NCBI GenBank assembly: GCA_002364975.1
Contig: DEYT01000102.1
Location: forward strand, 1-12,740
DNA from: Opitutia bacterium UBA3151
GTDB lineage: Bacteria; Verrucomicrobiota; Verrucomicrobiia; Opitutales; Seribacteraceae
Direction of reading: 5' to 3'
Length of the DNA stretch: 12,740 nucleotides
The translations under genes were made by a program, and so were the position numbers. Of this stretch, positions 1-12,000 are shown piece after piece. The notes beneath the pieces are model-generated. The model saw only the letters and a list, made by a program, of their open reading frames with translations. It was not told where the DNA came from and searched no databases. Every line of letters begins with the position of its first letter. The stretch's first letter is position 1.

Positions 1-3000
1 GGAGCCTCTGGCCCATCTGGACAACATTACGGTTATGGCGGACTTGGTATATTAATTGGAGGTTCCGGGGGTGGGTTTGGGAATTTTGGAGATGCCGCTG
101 CCGGTGGTGGAGCCATTGAACTCATCGCATCTGGCCAAGTTCTAATTTCCGAGGGAGTCCAAATTTCGATGAACGGGGGTTCCATTCTGGTCAACCCTTC
201 GGTGGGTGCTAACTTCTCCGGAGGTGCTGGCTCAGGTGGTTCGATTCGTATCGTAGGTTCAAGTATTTCAAATGAGGGAATTCTCGAGGTAAAGGGTGGG
301 CACGCCTCAGGTATGGATGATCGCGAACCTGGAGCCCGGTTTCTAACCAACGCAGGTGGTGCCGGTGGAGGTGGAAGAATTGCCCTGATTTCGGATGGAG
401 AAATTGAAAAAGGAACCATTCTTCTAGATGGCGGTTTGGCCAATGGGGATGGTTCTGCTGGACAACCAGGTACTTTAGTAATTGGTCCTAAGACAATAAA
501 TGCAGCAGCCGATCTCAGCTTGAATTCTGGCACTCTAACACTTGATACTTCTGGGTTTTGGACCCACAGCTCTGGTCTCCAAGGCAGAGGTTCCATTACG
601 AGCGATGATTTCTTGAGTGCTGGTAAAAAGTGGGGGTATTCTGTCTGTAAGTTCAACTTTGGGAATCTTCAACTTGGTTCGGGGCTGCTGATAAATGTCA
701 AAGGGGAGAATTCTTTACTTCTCGATATCGATGGAAATGTTAGTATTGGGAGTAACCTCGTCCTGAATGGAAAACCTGGAAAGCAAGGAATTTATTCTGG
801 TCAGGCAGGACCGGGGGGTTGGAGTTCAGGTAAGGGTCTAAAAAACACAGAATTATTCTCCAACCTTCATCCTTCATTGAATGGTCAAGGTCCCGGAGGT
901 GGAAGAGGTTATGAAATTGGAAAATCAACGGGTGGTGGCAGTTATGGTAATTCTGGATCAGGTGGATTGAATGGTGGAGTTGCCGGTATTACTTATGGTG
1001 ATGGGCAAATTACCCATTTGGTTGGCGGATCGGGTGGTGGTCATGCGATTTTGGGAAGTGGGAATGCAGGAGGTGGCGGTGGCGCCATTGGCATAGATGT
1101 TTCGGGATCCTTTTCCTTGGAGGCAAATACCACTATTTCTGTTAATGGTGGCGATGGTTTTAGTCATTACGATGGATCAGGAGCTGGAGGATCCGGAGGT
1201 TCAATTAGAATTAAAGCAGCCAGCATATTGAATCTTGGTAAGCTCGAAGCCATAGGTGGGAATGCGGTTGGAGATTCTTCCCTAGCCGGTGCGGGTGGAG
1301 GAGGCAGGATTGCCCTTATAACAAATGGAACGCTTTCAACGGGTGATGTTAATGCCAGCGGTGGAATCAACTTATCAAGCTCAACCTCAGTCTACCGACA
1401 ATCTGATCTCGTAGGGTATTGGAAACTCGATGAGGCCTCGGGGTCCACTACTGCTGTAAATTACACAGGGAATTCTTCTTTGAATGGAAACATAACTGGT
1501 TCACCCGATCGTCGGTCAGGAGTTAAGGGAGGTGCTTTCTACTTTGATGGTATAAATGATAAAATCGTAATTCCTTACGATCCAGCACTTTCCCTGGAAG
1601 AATATACGGTTTCCATTTGGTATTACCCGGAACGCAGAAGTGACAATGTAGGTTTGACCGGTCTATTTGGTCGGGGCATTGGTGGACAGGTTCGTAATTA
1701 TGCAATTTGGCAGGGTGATTCCACTCATGGTACAAGACCTTACATACATCATCGGTTTACAGAGGGACAGAATTACAATGAAGGAGTTGCCAATTATTTC
1801 CTGACACAATGGAAAAAATGGTATCATATTGTCTGTTCCAATCAGGGCCTAGGAGGATTTGCCCGGACCTATGTCAATGGTAGCTTTACTACTGCTACCC
1901 AAAGGTTTGATCACCAAGTTTCGCAGGCTTTAACCAACAACGCTTCTGCGAACCTTCATATCGGCGTTTTTCCGGATAATGAAAATGGCGGTTATTTTCA
2001 GGGAATGTTGGACGAGGTCAGACTTTACAAAAAATCCTTCGGTTCTGAAGATGTTCAACAACTTTTCACCGGAGAGGTTGAAAATATCTATTACAAATCT
2101 CCCAGAATCGAAGCCAAAAAAGGAGGGAGTGGATCGGTCATGGCCATCCAAGCTCCAGTCGTCCCATCTTTAACTTTACCTACTTTGCATGTGGGTGATC
2201 GAGTGGATAACTTGGATATCGGAACGGCCGAAGGTATTGAAATTTCCATCTCTGGCCTCCCAAGTGGACTGGATAACATAGAACCTTTCACTCCACGGAA
2301 TGTGAATGGTTTATTTGCGTGGTACCAGTCCGACCATAATGAAAGCTTCTCATACCATTCGGTTCCAAGCATGGAAAGAAATGACTCCGTCGCACAAGAT
2401 GAACTTTTACTTTTTCTATCCTTTGACGAGTCGAATGGCAGCCATGCTCTAGATAAATCTGGAAACCAATATCATGGTAAACTTTTGGATCAATCGATCC
2501 GAACATCTGGAAAGTTTGGTGAAGCTCTTACCTTTGATGGAGATAATGATGGTTTGGCCTTTTCAAAAGTTGAATACCTAGACACTCCTGAAGCATTCTC
2601 CATATCCTTCTGGTTTCAAAGAGACTCAGATATTAATGGTACAGAAAATGAAACCAATCATTTTGTTAACAATGTAATGCTTGCCCAATCGAGTGCCTCT
2701 TATAACGACAACCTTGAAATCGGCAGCGAAGGATCCGAATTTGAGATCTATTTGGATTCTGGAACCGGTGCTCAAAATGCAACTTACACTACGAGCGGAG
2801 CTTCGATAACAAACGGCGTCTGGCATCATTTCACTATGACTTATGGCAGTGACCTTAAAATCTTTGCCGATGGGAACATGGTTTTGCAGCAAGCTTATGA
2901 TGGTCCACTTACCTCGGTGCAGGATTCCCCCCTTTCCATTGGTATGGCAAGGATTTACTCAGATCAATGGGGAGATTTTAATGGATCCATTGATGATTTT

Positions 3001-6000
3001 CGAATTTATCGAAAAGAGTTAAATGCAACGGAGATCGGTCAACTCTTTAACAATGGCTCAGGTGATTTTAGTGGTTCTGTCACCGAGGTCTTTAGTGACG
3101 GCTTAGTAAGCGAAATGAAAGATTTTTCCGGTAATCAAAGGCATGCTCTTTCCAAATATGTAGAAGCTCCAGAAATCACTTACGATCTAAATTCTGGCAA
3201 AAAACTACTACAACTAGACTATGGGAAAAAATTAATGATCCCTGATGCTGTCAGTATGCCTATTACCCTTTTTATATATGGCCGCGAGACTGGACTTAGT
3301 TTCCCGGACCGGGAACATTTCACCTCCGAAGGCTGGAGGTTTACAAACAACAACGCATGGACATTACGCAGATGGAGTAACAACAATCCTGCTATTAATG
3401 GAAATATCAACTCAACCATTCACTCGGTGGTAGCATGGACAATCTCGAGGTACTCATACGAACTCAGAGTAAATGGTGAGCAAATTGCAACCAGTGCCTC
3501 TGCGAATTGGAATCCAGATTCCTTGTTTGATCGTATCAACGAAGATGGAGCATTGGAATTAGGGGAATTCATCCTATTTCCAAGGTTATTGGAAGATTCG
3601 GAAAAATTCTCTATCGAAGCATATCTCGGACATAAGTGGGGGTTGATTTCGTCCTTTCCCAGTGCCCATCCCTATCGAAATGATAAACCAATTGGAAAAG
3701 CAGGGCTTGTTTTGAATGGTTCTGCCGAGAAAGCTGGTACTTTTAATATTACTGCGACCGCATCCAACCTCTGGGGTTCGGTTTCTCAGAATTTCAATAT
3801 GACCATTAATGCTCTTCCTCCACGAATCCGTACGACTGAGGCTAGGGAAATCGGATCCACTTCGGCTCGATTGCTTGCCGATCTGGTCGATATGGGAGGA
3901 GAAGATGTTACAGTCAGCTTTCTATGGGGAACGGATCCAAATAATTTAATTAACGAAACCAATGCCAGAAATGTTTCTTCTGAGGGAGAAACCTCCACTT
4001 TCCTTTCCGGACTTTCTCCTAATACAAGCTATTATTTCCAATCAAAAGCACTCAATTCTGCAGGTATTTCCAATGGAGATGCGATTACAGATCTTCCTTA
4101 TTTTTATTGGGAACTTAATGATACAAATTCGATTGCCCTTGATAGTGCTGGTCGATCGAATGGAGAGATATTCGGGGCAGAAAGTCAAATTGATCCGGAT
4201 AAGGGACGGGTATTAAATTTTGATGGAGATGATGATTATATCAATATGGGTGACCTTGATGAATTGGATCAGATCGATCGCTTTACGGTTAGTCTTTGGT
4301 TTAATCGAGCTAGCAATTCTTCAAACACTCCCACAAACCATCAAATTCATAATGTCTTGCTTGCCCAATCAAGTAGTACTTCAAACGACAATTTAGAAAT
4401 CGGCTCATTTGGCTCTTCCCTACAGTTGTATGTTGACACGGGAAGTGCGGATACTGAGGGAACCGTAACTTTTGATGCAGGTATAAGTAACAACCAATGG
4501 TACCACCTAACCGTACTATATGGAAGCGAGTTAAGTCTGTACCTGAATGGAACCAAAATAACAACCTGGACTCATTACAATGGAAGGTTAGAAAGCAGTG
4601 CAACTAGTCCTTTTAGTATCGGAGCTGCCCGTCCAAATTCGGACATCAGAGGGGATTTCAATGGCATGCTCCATGATTTCCGAATCTATCTTTCAGAATT
4701 AACTGATGAAGAAATCAAAATCCTTGCTCACCAGAGTGCTCCCCAAAGTTTTACAACTGGAAGTTCTGCCGTACCCCCGATCATCAGAATCTCTCCGGCA
4801 CGCAACATCACAGATTCTAATGCCACAATCGGTTATGAACTTGTATCCTTTGATGGAACGGAACCAGAAGTTTTTCTTTATTGGGGAGATTTTGACCATG
4901 GTGAAAATAGTGGTTTATGGCAAAATAGCCAAAGTCTCGGAATTAATGGTACGGGATTGGGTGACCTTAACATTTCAGGATTCAGCTCAGGGGATGAGAT
5001 TTTTTATCAAGCTCGGGCAGTCGGAACTCCATTTGATGACTGGGCAGACAACTCCGGGAAGTTCAGAACGGTTTCTCCCTCCTTGATTCGCACCCTACCA
5101 GCAGTAGATCAATCTCTATCCCGTGCTACGCTCAAAGGTGAACTTTTAAGTAATGGTGGAACTGTAGAATTAATAGATCTTCAGTCTCCTAAAACTGCAG
5201 ATGGCCTCGTTGGCCACTGGAGGTTTGATGAAGGACAAGGCAGTGAAACTTACGACTCAACCGGTCTCGCCCCTACCGCATACCTTAATTCAGGAGTTAC
5301 CTGGACGGGAGGCATGAGTGGAGCTTATAATAATGCTCTTCAATTTGACGGTGGAAATCTTGCCTATGTTGATCTTGGGGATTTTCGGATCGATGGTGCC
5401 CTTAGTTTTTCTGCATGGGTCTTCAAGGAAGATTTTGGTAACTGGCAAAGAGTTTTCGATTTCGGCAGTGGACCTGGGTTAGATAACTTGTATCTCTCCA
5501 ATCATGATAGTTCCAACCAAGCAGACTGGAACATCATCCGTAATACAGTCAGTCGAACCCTGGAAGTTCAAGATTTCTGGACACTGTATGAATGGCAACA
5601 TGTGGTGGCTTTGGTTGATGAAACTGGGGTAATGAGTTTGTACCGTAATGGAGAGCTCAAGGGAAGTGCACTTGGACATCTTCCGCGTGGTCGGACTCGA
5701 GAGTTCCAATACCTTGGACGAAGTAATTTTCCGAACGACGGATATTTTAAAGGAATGATGGATGATTTTAGACTTTATGAACGGGCACTATCCAAAGACG
5801 AAGTCGAAAGCATCTACAGGGGTGATCTTGAAGAAGAAGTTATTTTTGGAGGAGAAAATCCAGTGGTAAGTCTGTATTGGGGAAATGAAGATGCAGGAGA
5901 AACCAATGAGGTGAATTCAAGCTCTTCGACCGCATGGGATCAAAAAGTAAATCTCGGAGTATTAGAAACAGGTTTATTTTCACATACTTTATCTGGACTT

Positions 6001-9000
6001 AATCAGAACGAAACCTTTTTTTACAGACTATCCGCTGAAAATTCTGCTGGTGTCACTTGGGCAAAAGATCTTCAAACTTTTACGACAGGCGACTTTTCTT
6101 TGAAACCTAATTCCATTTCCAGTGGAAATCTTCTATTATGGCTAGACGCAACTGATATAAACGGGGACTTTAATCAAAGTAATGAACCATACGGTGGCTT
6201 TGTCGATCAGTGGAGAGATAAGTCTGGTGCTTCTAGGCATGCAGGAGATGGCAATGGCCCTACCCTCCTAGTCGACAGGTGGAATTCCAAGAGCACTCTA
6301 AAGTTTGACGGAATTGCAAGCTATTTAAGAGTCCAAGATTCAGATGCCTTTGATATTGGGCAAGATGGAACCATATTCATCGTATCCCAAGGTCACGACA
6401 GCCAAAACTGGAGACCCGTCCTTTCTAAAGGCGGGGAAAATCAAATGGGTTGGCAGTTTAGAAAATCAAATACTGATTTCGCTAGTTTCACTATCTATGG
6501 AACTTCCGACTGGGATCGCAGAGGAGGAACACCATTCAACGGTGCCCCTCATGTCTGGGCCTTAAGAAAGTCTGATGTCCGGAAAAGCCAATGGGCCGAT
6601 GGCAACCTTGAATTCGAAGTTGTTGACAGTGGCTCTATTACTGCAGCACCTGATTACGATTTAGTTATTGGTGCACGAGATGGTCCTTCCGGAATCACAG
6701 CTTTTGCAAGCGTTGAGGTTGGAGAGATTCTGATTTTTGATTCGGCTCTAACGAATGATCAAATTCATAAGCTCCAAGGTCATCTTGCCCACAAATGGGG
6801 TCTAACCCAACAGATGCCCACTTCACATCCTTACAAACAAAGTATCCCACTTTTTGAGAACCGTCCTGAAATATTATTATCCAGCCCCTACTCCATTCTT
6901 AAAGATCAGAATGTGAGCTTGTTCATTAAAACGGATCGGGTCGCTCATTCTTTCTCTGCGATTAATCTGCCTGCAGGACTTTCTCTTGATTCCTCGACCG
7001 GAGAAATTACTGGCTCTCCTCAAAACCGAGGAAATTTCAATAGTATTCTTGGAGCTACAAATCAAGCGGGATCCTTGTCCAAAAACATCACTTTTGAAAT
7101 CAATGACTTTTCCGAATACCCCTTTCGCCTTGATATTGCCATCGATGGTTATAGTGGGAACTCAACCCTCCAGGATTTTGCTTTTTATCTAGAATTGAAT
7201 TCTTCGATTAGCGGATTTAGTTATGAACAATTTGCTTCTCCTTTCGGGCATGACCTGCGCTTTCTTTCTGCAGATGGATCAAATGAGTTAAAATACGAGG
7301 TTGTAGAGTGGCAACCAACCGGAACCTCTAGCTTCTGGGTATTACTACCTGAATTAAATGCTTCTACATCCATCCAAGCGGTTTGGGGTAATAGAAATCA
7401 AACGAGGCAACCCGCTTATTGTATAGATGGTTCTGTATGGCAGAAGTATCATGGGGTCTGGCATATGGATGAAGATGACGATAATCTGATTCGGGATTCC
7501 AAGGGTAGTTTTCACGCAACTCCAACCAATTTTGAAAACCTGAAAGTGGATGGAGTGATAAAAAGTGCTGTCAATTTTGACGGAGTTGATGATTACCTCA
7601 ACATGTCCCTTGACTCCCATCCTCCAACCGGAACGGAACAACTTACCATTTCTTTTTGGTCTTATGGTAAGTTGGAAACCCTCAAAAATTCAACCCTCTT
7701 CGAATCCGGTTCTTCACTTGGTAGACACCTAAATGTTCATTACCCTTGGAACAATTCTAGGTTTTATTGGGATGTCGGAGCTGGAAACTATGATCGAATC
7801 GAAAAGGAAGATGCTGATTATCTAGGATCTTGGATCTACTGGGTTTTACAGAAGGATGTCAAATTGGGGGTAATGAGAATCTATAAAAACGGAGTACTCT
7901 TTGCTGAAGGCCTAGATAAAACTAGACCCATTACCGGGGATGTGGATTTATTTAAGGTCGGCACTGCCCGCACTGGTGGATTGCCTTGGAAAGGTTGGCT
8001 AGATGAATTTAGAATTGGGTTATTTATAGATGGCCCGGACTCGATTGCTGCTGCCTATGAAAGTCAACGACCGGATTCCGGCTCAAGATTCTCAAACCCA
8101 ACATCGGTCAATGGTCCTCCCATCATTCTCAAATCCCAACTTGGGCAAGGATATGCCAATGATAGTAATCGAAGTTTTTCATACATTGTAAAAACATTTC
8201 CAAGTGCAGATACATTTTCTCTCGTTGGACTACCAGCTGGCTTATCATTTGACGCAAGTACAGGAGAGATTTCGGGGGTTCCCCTTCAAGGGGGTACCTA
8301 TCAGGTTACGGTTACCGCTGAAAACAATTTTGGACAAGATCAAGGAATCATTCAACTTCGGTTTGCCTCGGTTAGTAATTTTAGCCACAACACCCGTTTT
8401 GACTTTTCTGGATATTCGGGTGGTGAGACCCTGAAAGACTTTCCTGTCTTCCTTAACTTTGACTCCTCCATTCCTAAATTCAGCCTTAAGAGCTTTGCAT
8501 CTCCCCAACTCAATGACTTGCGCTTCTTTGACAATGCAGGGAGAGAGTTAAACTACGAGATCGAAACGATTGAAGAGGCATCCAACGCCTTCTCTGTATG
8601 GGTCCAGGTTCCGGAAATGAATGCAAGTAATTCGGTCACAGCCTATTGGGGAGACCCAAGCTTAGCTGCGAGCACTCCCTCCTACTCCGTCAACGGATCC
8701 ACATGGGCCAATGATTTCAAAGGGGTTTGGCACTACCGCCCCATGTCATTAACGACCACTCTTACGGATTCAACCTATTATCGGAACCATGCCGAAGATG
8801 AATCTGGATTTACGGAAATAAATAGTATTCTTGGCTCGGGGCGCTCCTTCGCAGGTGGTCCGGATCAGTCCATTGCAGTACCAAGTTCTTATTCATTGGA
8901 TGATCTGGATCAAAATAGTTACACTTTTTCCACTTGGATTAAATTAGAGAACCTCCCAGACAACAAGGCTTCAGATGCTTTCTTGGGAATAGGATATGAA

Positions 9001-12000
9001 ACCAATTCCAATGATTCCTATTTCAACGAAATTGAAAACTTAAAGAATCTATCTCCAAGCGGAATCCGAATCTTTCAACAAGGACCTAGGCAAGGTCTCT
9101 ACATCGAGGGCAATGGAGATTTCCGGAGTCTTGATATCGGTATTAATCGGGATAATAATTATATGTCTCTTTTCATGGCTTACTTTAAGCCTCCCGAAAC
9201 TGGAATTTATCAGTTTCGTTGCACAGATAAGGACGATCGAGCTACCATATGGCTAGATCTGGATAGGGATCAAACTTTTGAGCTTTCTGGAGCTCAAGGT
9301 GAAGAAAAAATCGGTGGCAATCATAATTTTACTTCACAGGGAATTCAATTGAATGCCGATGCCAACCAGACTTACATGTTAGCGATTGGGCATGGTCAAG
9401 GAGGGGGAGGTTCACGACTAAAACCATGGATACTGACTCCTGGACAAGATTGGCGGATCATAGATCCAAGTGATCCGAGCCAGCAAGGATATTACAGTGT
9501 ACCCTTTGATGGATCCCTCTCTGATAATCTGAGTTCCTTTTCGTTCTTTAAGCATGGCGTAAAGGAGCGGTTTGATTTCAGAAATGGCAAAATGGGTGTC
9601 ACTCATAGGATCAATAACGGAACCGTAGACATTGATACCTCGTACACTCCAGATGTTGATCAATGGACCCATGTTGTTGCTCAGGTAGATATTGAGAATC
9701 AAGAAATTAAAATATTTAAAAACGGTAACTTGGTTCACAATGAAGGATTTACCCACAGCAAGGCTACACCCATTTCCGGTCAAAATTGGTCAATTGGAAT
9801 GGGAGACTTGGCTTTTGCTATCGATGAAACTAGGTTTTCATCCACAATCCGTTCACCCAACTGGATTGCAGCTTCCTATAACAACCAAAAAGAAAACCCT
9901 GATTTCCCAAGTTCGGGTGCTGGTATTTCTGGAGATCATAGTTTTAAATCGGTATCAGAATTTTTGATCAATGCTGAAAAACCCTTTGTCAACTTTGTGG
10001 AAGCAACGGGCAGTCCTACCGCTTATATTGCATCTGGTCTTCCTCCTGGATTAATCCTTAATCCCACCGACGGTAATCTTTCCGGAGTTCCAAGTAGAGC
10101 GGGCGTCTATCAAGCTCAACTCCATGCAATCTATTCGGATGGTGCTCAAGCGATGCAAAACTACAAGTTCACGGTTTTTGCCGGAGCTCCTGAAGTGAGT
10201 ATCTCTTCCCCTCAAACTGAAACCAGCAATTCTCTTCGTGTTGACTTTGAGATTACTGCTACAGGTGGAGATGATCCCGAGGTTTATATTGTCGCAGATA
10301 CCGTAGACCATGGGAAAGATCTGTATAAATGGAAGTTTCGATTATCCTTAGGCCCTCAGGGGCTAGGCCCAGGAAGTGCGATCTTGGATGGGTTAAATGC
10401 GGATGCAGTTTATTACATCAGAATGTATGCAGTGAATTCTGCCGGAGAAGATTGGACTGGAAAGGAATCTGAGACTCGATTTCAGCCTTTGGCCAGTCAC
10501 TTACCCATGGCTTTAGCAATCTGGTTGGATTCAACGGATGTGCTCGCAGATGGTAAGCCCCCCACTGAAGGTGCCCTGCTAAGTACCTGGAAAGATAAGT
10601 CTGCTTTTGGCAGAGACATGGATAATGCCGAAGGCGACCCAACGATTAAAATGGAGGGATATAAAGGCAAGGCGGTGATAGATTTTGATGGCAATGATCA
10701 ACTTTGGACAAGCTATTCATTCAATAGTGACCAAACCTTTAGAAATATGGGTTATGTTGCCTTTGGTGTTTCCAGATATACCGGAGGTGACAACGAGCGA
10801 GTAATCAGCTCCGTTGGTCGAAATTGGTCGATGGGACACCAGGGAAATCAGATTTCAAGATACTTCCTTAGTGGCTGGGTTTATGAGGGTTATGCAGCAG
10901 ATACAAACTTTCACCTTTGGGAAATTTCCCACGAAGGGAGAAACATTGATACTGACCCTATGGGTACAGTATGGACCGATGGAATTCAATTGGCTCAAAA
11001 CAGAAATTCGGCGTGGTGGGGATTTCAGCCTGCACAATTATCTTTTGGGGGATATGAAAATTTAAGGGAAACTTCAAAGTGCCAAGTTGCTGAATTCTTA
11101 ATGGTTCGGGGTTCAATCGAGGAGGAAGAAAGGCTGATGATTGAAGGCTACCTTGGTCATAAGTGGGGTATTCTCTTACCTTCTGAACATCCTTGGGCTT
11201 TTGCACCTCCAACTTTTGGGGAAATTATCTCGGAAGGTTCAACTCCCATTGGCATCACATCCCAAACACTTGCTCCCATCATCGTTAATCGTAACCCTGC
11301 CAATCAAACTGATACCTCTGCGATGTTGACTGGCCAAGTAATCGGTGCAGGGCGAGGACTGATTGAGAATGCACCATTTACTCCGGCAGAGTATTCTGGA
11401 TTACGACTCTGGCTGGATGCATCCGATGCGGATGGGGATGGAAGCCTAGGTTCCACATCCCACAATAGTGGTAATCCAATTCATTTGTTAGTGGATAAGT
11501 CTGGCCTTGGAAATGATGCCCTGCAAGATGTTAACAGTAGTCAACCCGCTTACATGGATGCGACATTGAACGGGAACGCGGTTGTTCGATTCGATGGCCA
11601 AGATGACTACTTGAAATTCAATGAGATCAATAGCATCAGAACCATCTTCATGGTGGTAAATCGGAATGTTGGAAACCAAGGATTTCTTTTAGGACATGAG
11701 ACTAGTTATGCCTTTCATCCTGGGATTAATTCGGTATGGTCCGATGTGTGGTCTAGCACCTATTTGCTCAATGGTATTTTGCATGTCAATGGAAGTACAT
11801 ACGATGGACTTTCTCAGGACTTCCCCTCAGGCTCCCCTTCCATTATTTCTATCCGTTCGACCGCAATGTTGCCTGCTTCCAGTTTTTCGAAAGATGGGAC
11901 CAACAATGTTTATTGGGATGGAGACCTATGCGAACTCATCATCTATCAAGAAGAACTTCCGGTATCTACCATGAGAATGGTAGAAGGTTATCTTGCTCAT

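Larger units (their letters stand above)
2155..3810 (+). other. Ig-like (He_PIG-type) domain, split by a large insert
   Basis: The first half (about residues 719-765) contains HVGDRVDNLDIGTAEG and the hallmark SGLPSGLD. The second half (about 1231-1270) contains LVLNGSAEKAGTFNITATAS and NLWGSVSQNFNMTI, the usual second half of a He_PIG domain (GxPxxAGxFxxxxxAxN). Some 465 residues lie between them, made of an HKWG-type LamG-like domain with its own insert. Joined together, the halves give a normal Ig-like domain of about 90 residues; neither half is complete alone. The exact boundaries are approximate. Confidence 0.72.

Noticed and set aside
33..656. Antisense ORF of 207 residues, rich in Pro and Ser
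   Set aside because: It mirrors the glycine-rich repeat: GGN codons read in reverse give Pro, Ser, Ala and Thr, and few stops arise. It overlaps a frame with clear protein motifs, so it is a shadow.
2080..3816. Frameshift or assembly rearrangement as cause of the split Ig-like and H1 domains
   Set aside because: The frame stays open and the inserts are complete domains with clean borders. The same kind of interruption occurs in several other places, which does not suit random error.
2398..4737. Possible mobile element explaining the LamG2/LamG3 duplication
   Set aside because: I see no transposase, terminal inverted repeats or target-site duplications. The copies are diverged coding domains, better explained by recombination within the gene.
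4706..5086. Plus-strand ORF of 126 residues in frame 2
   Set aside because: It lies inside LamG3/M1/M2, whose frame +1 motifs (LYWGDFDHG, FYQARA) are unmistakable. All the plus-strand short ORFs I checked fall in frame 2 and show no domain pattern.
9418..9783. Antisense ORF of 121 residues
   Set aside because: It overlaps the PA14 end and LamG6, which carry conserved motifs on the plus strand. No recognisable protein pattern appears in the antisense translation.
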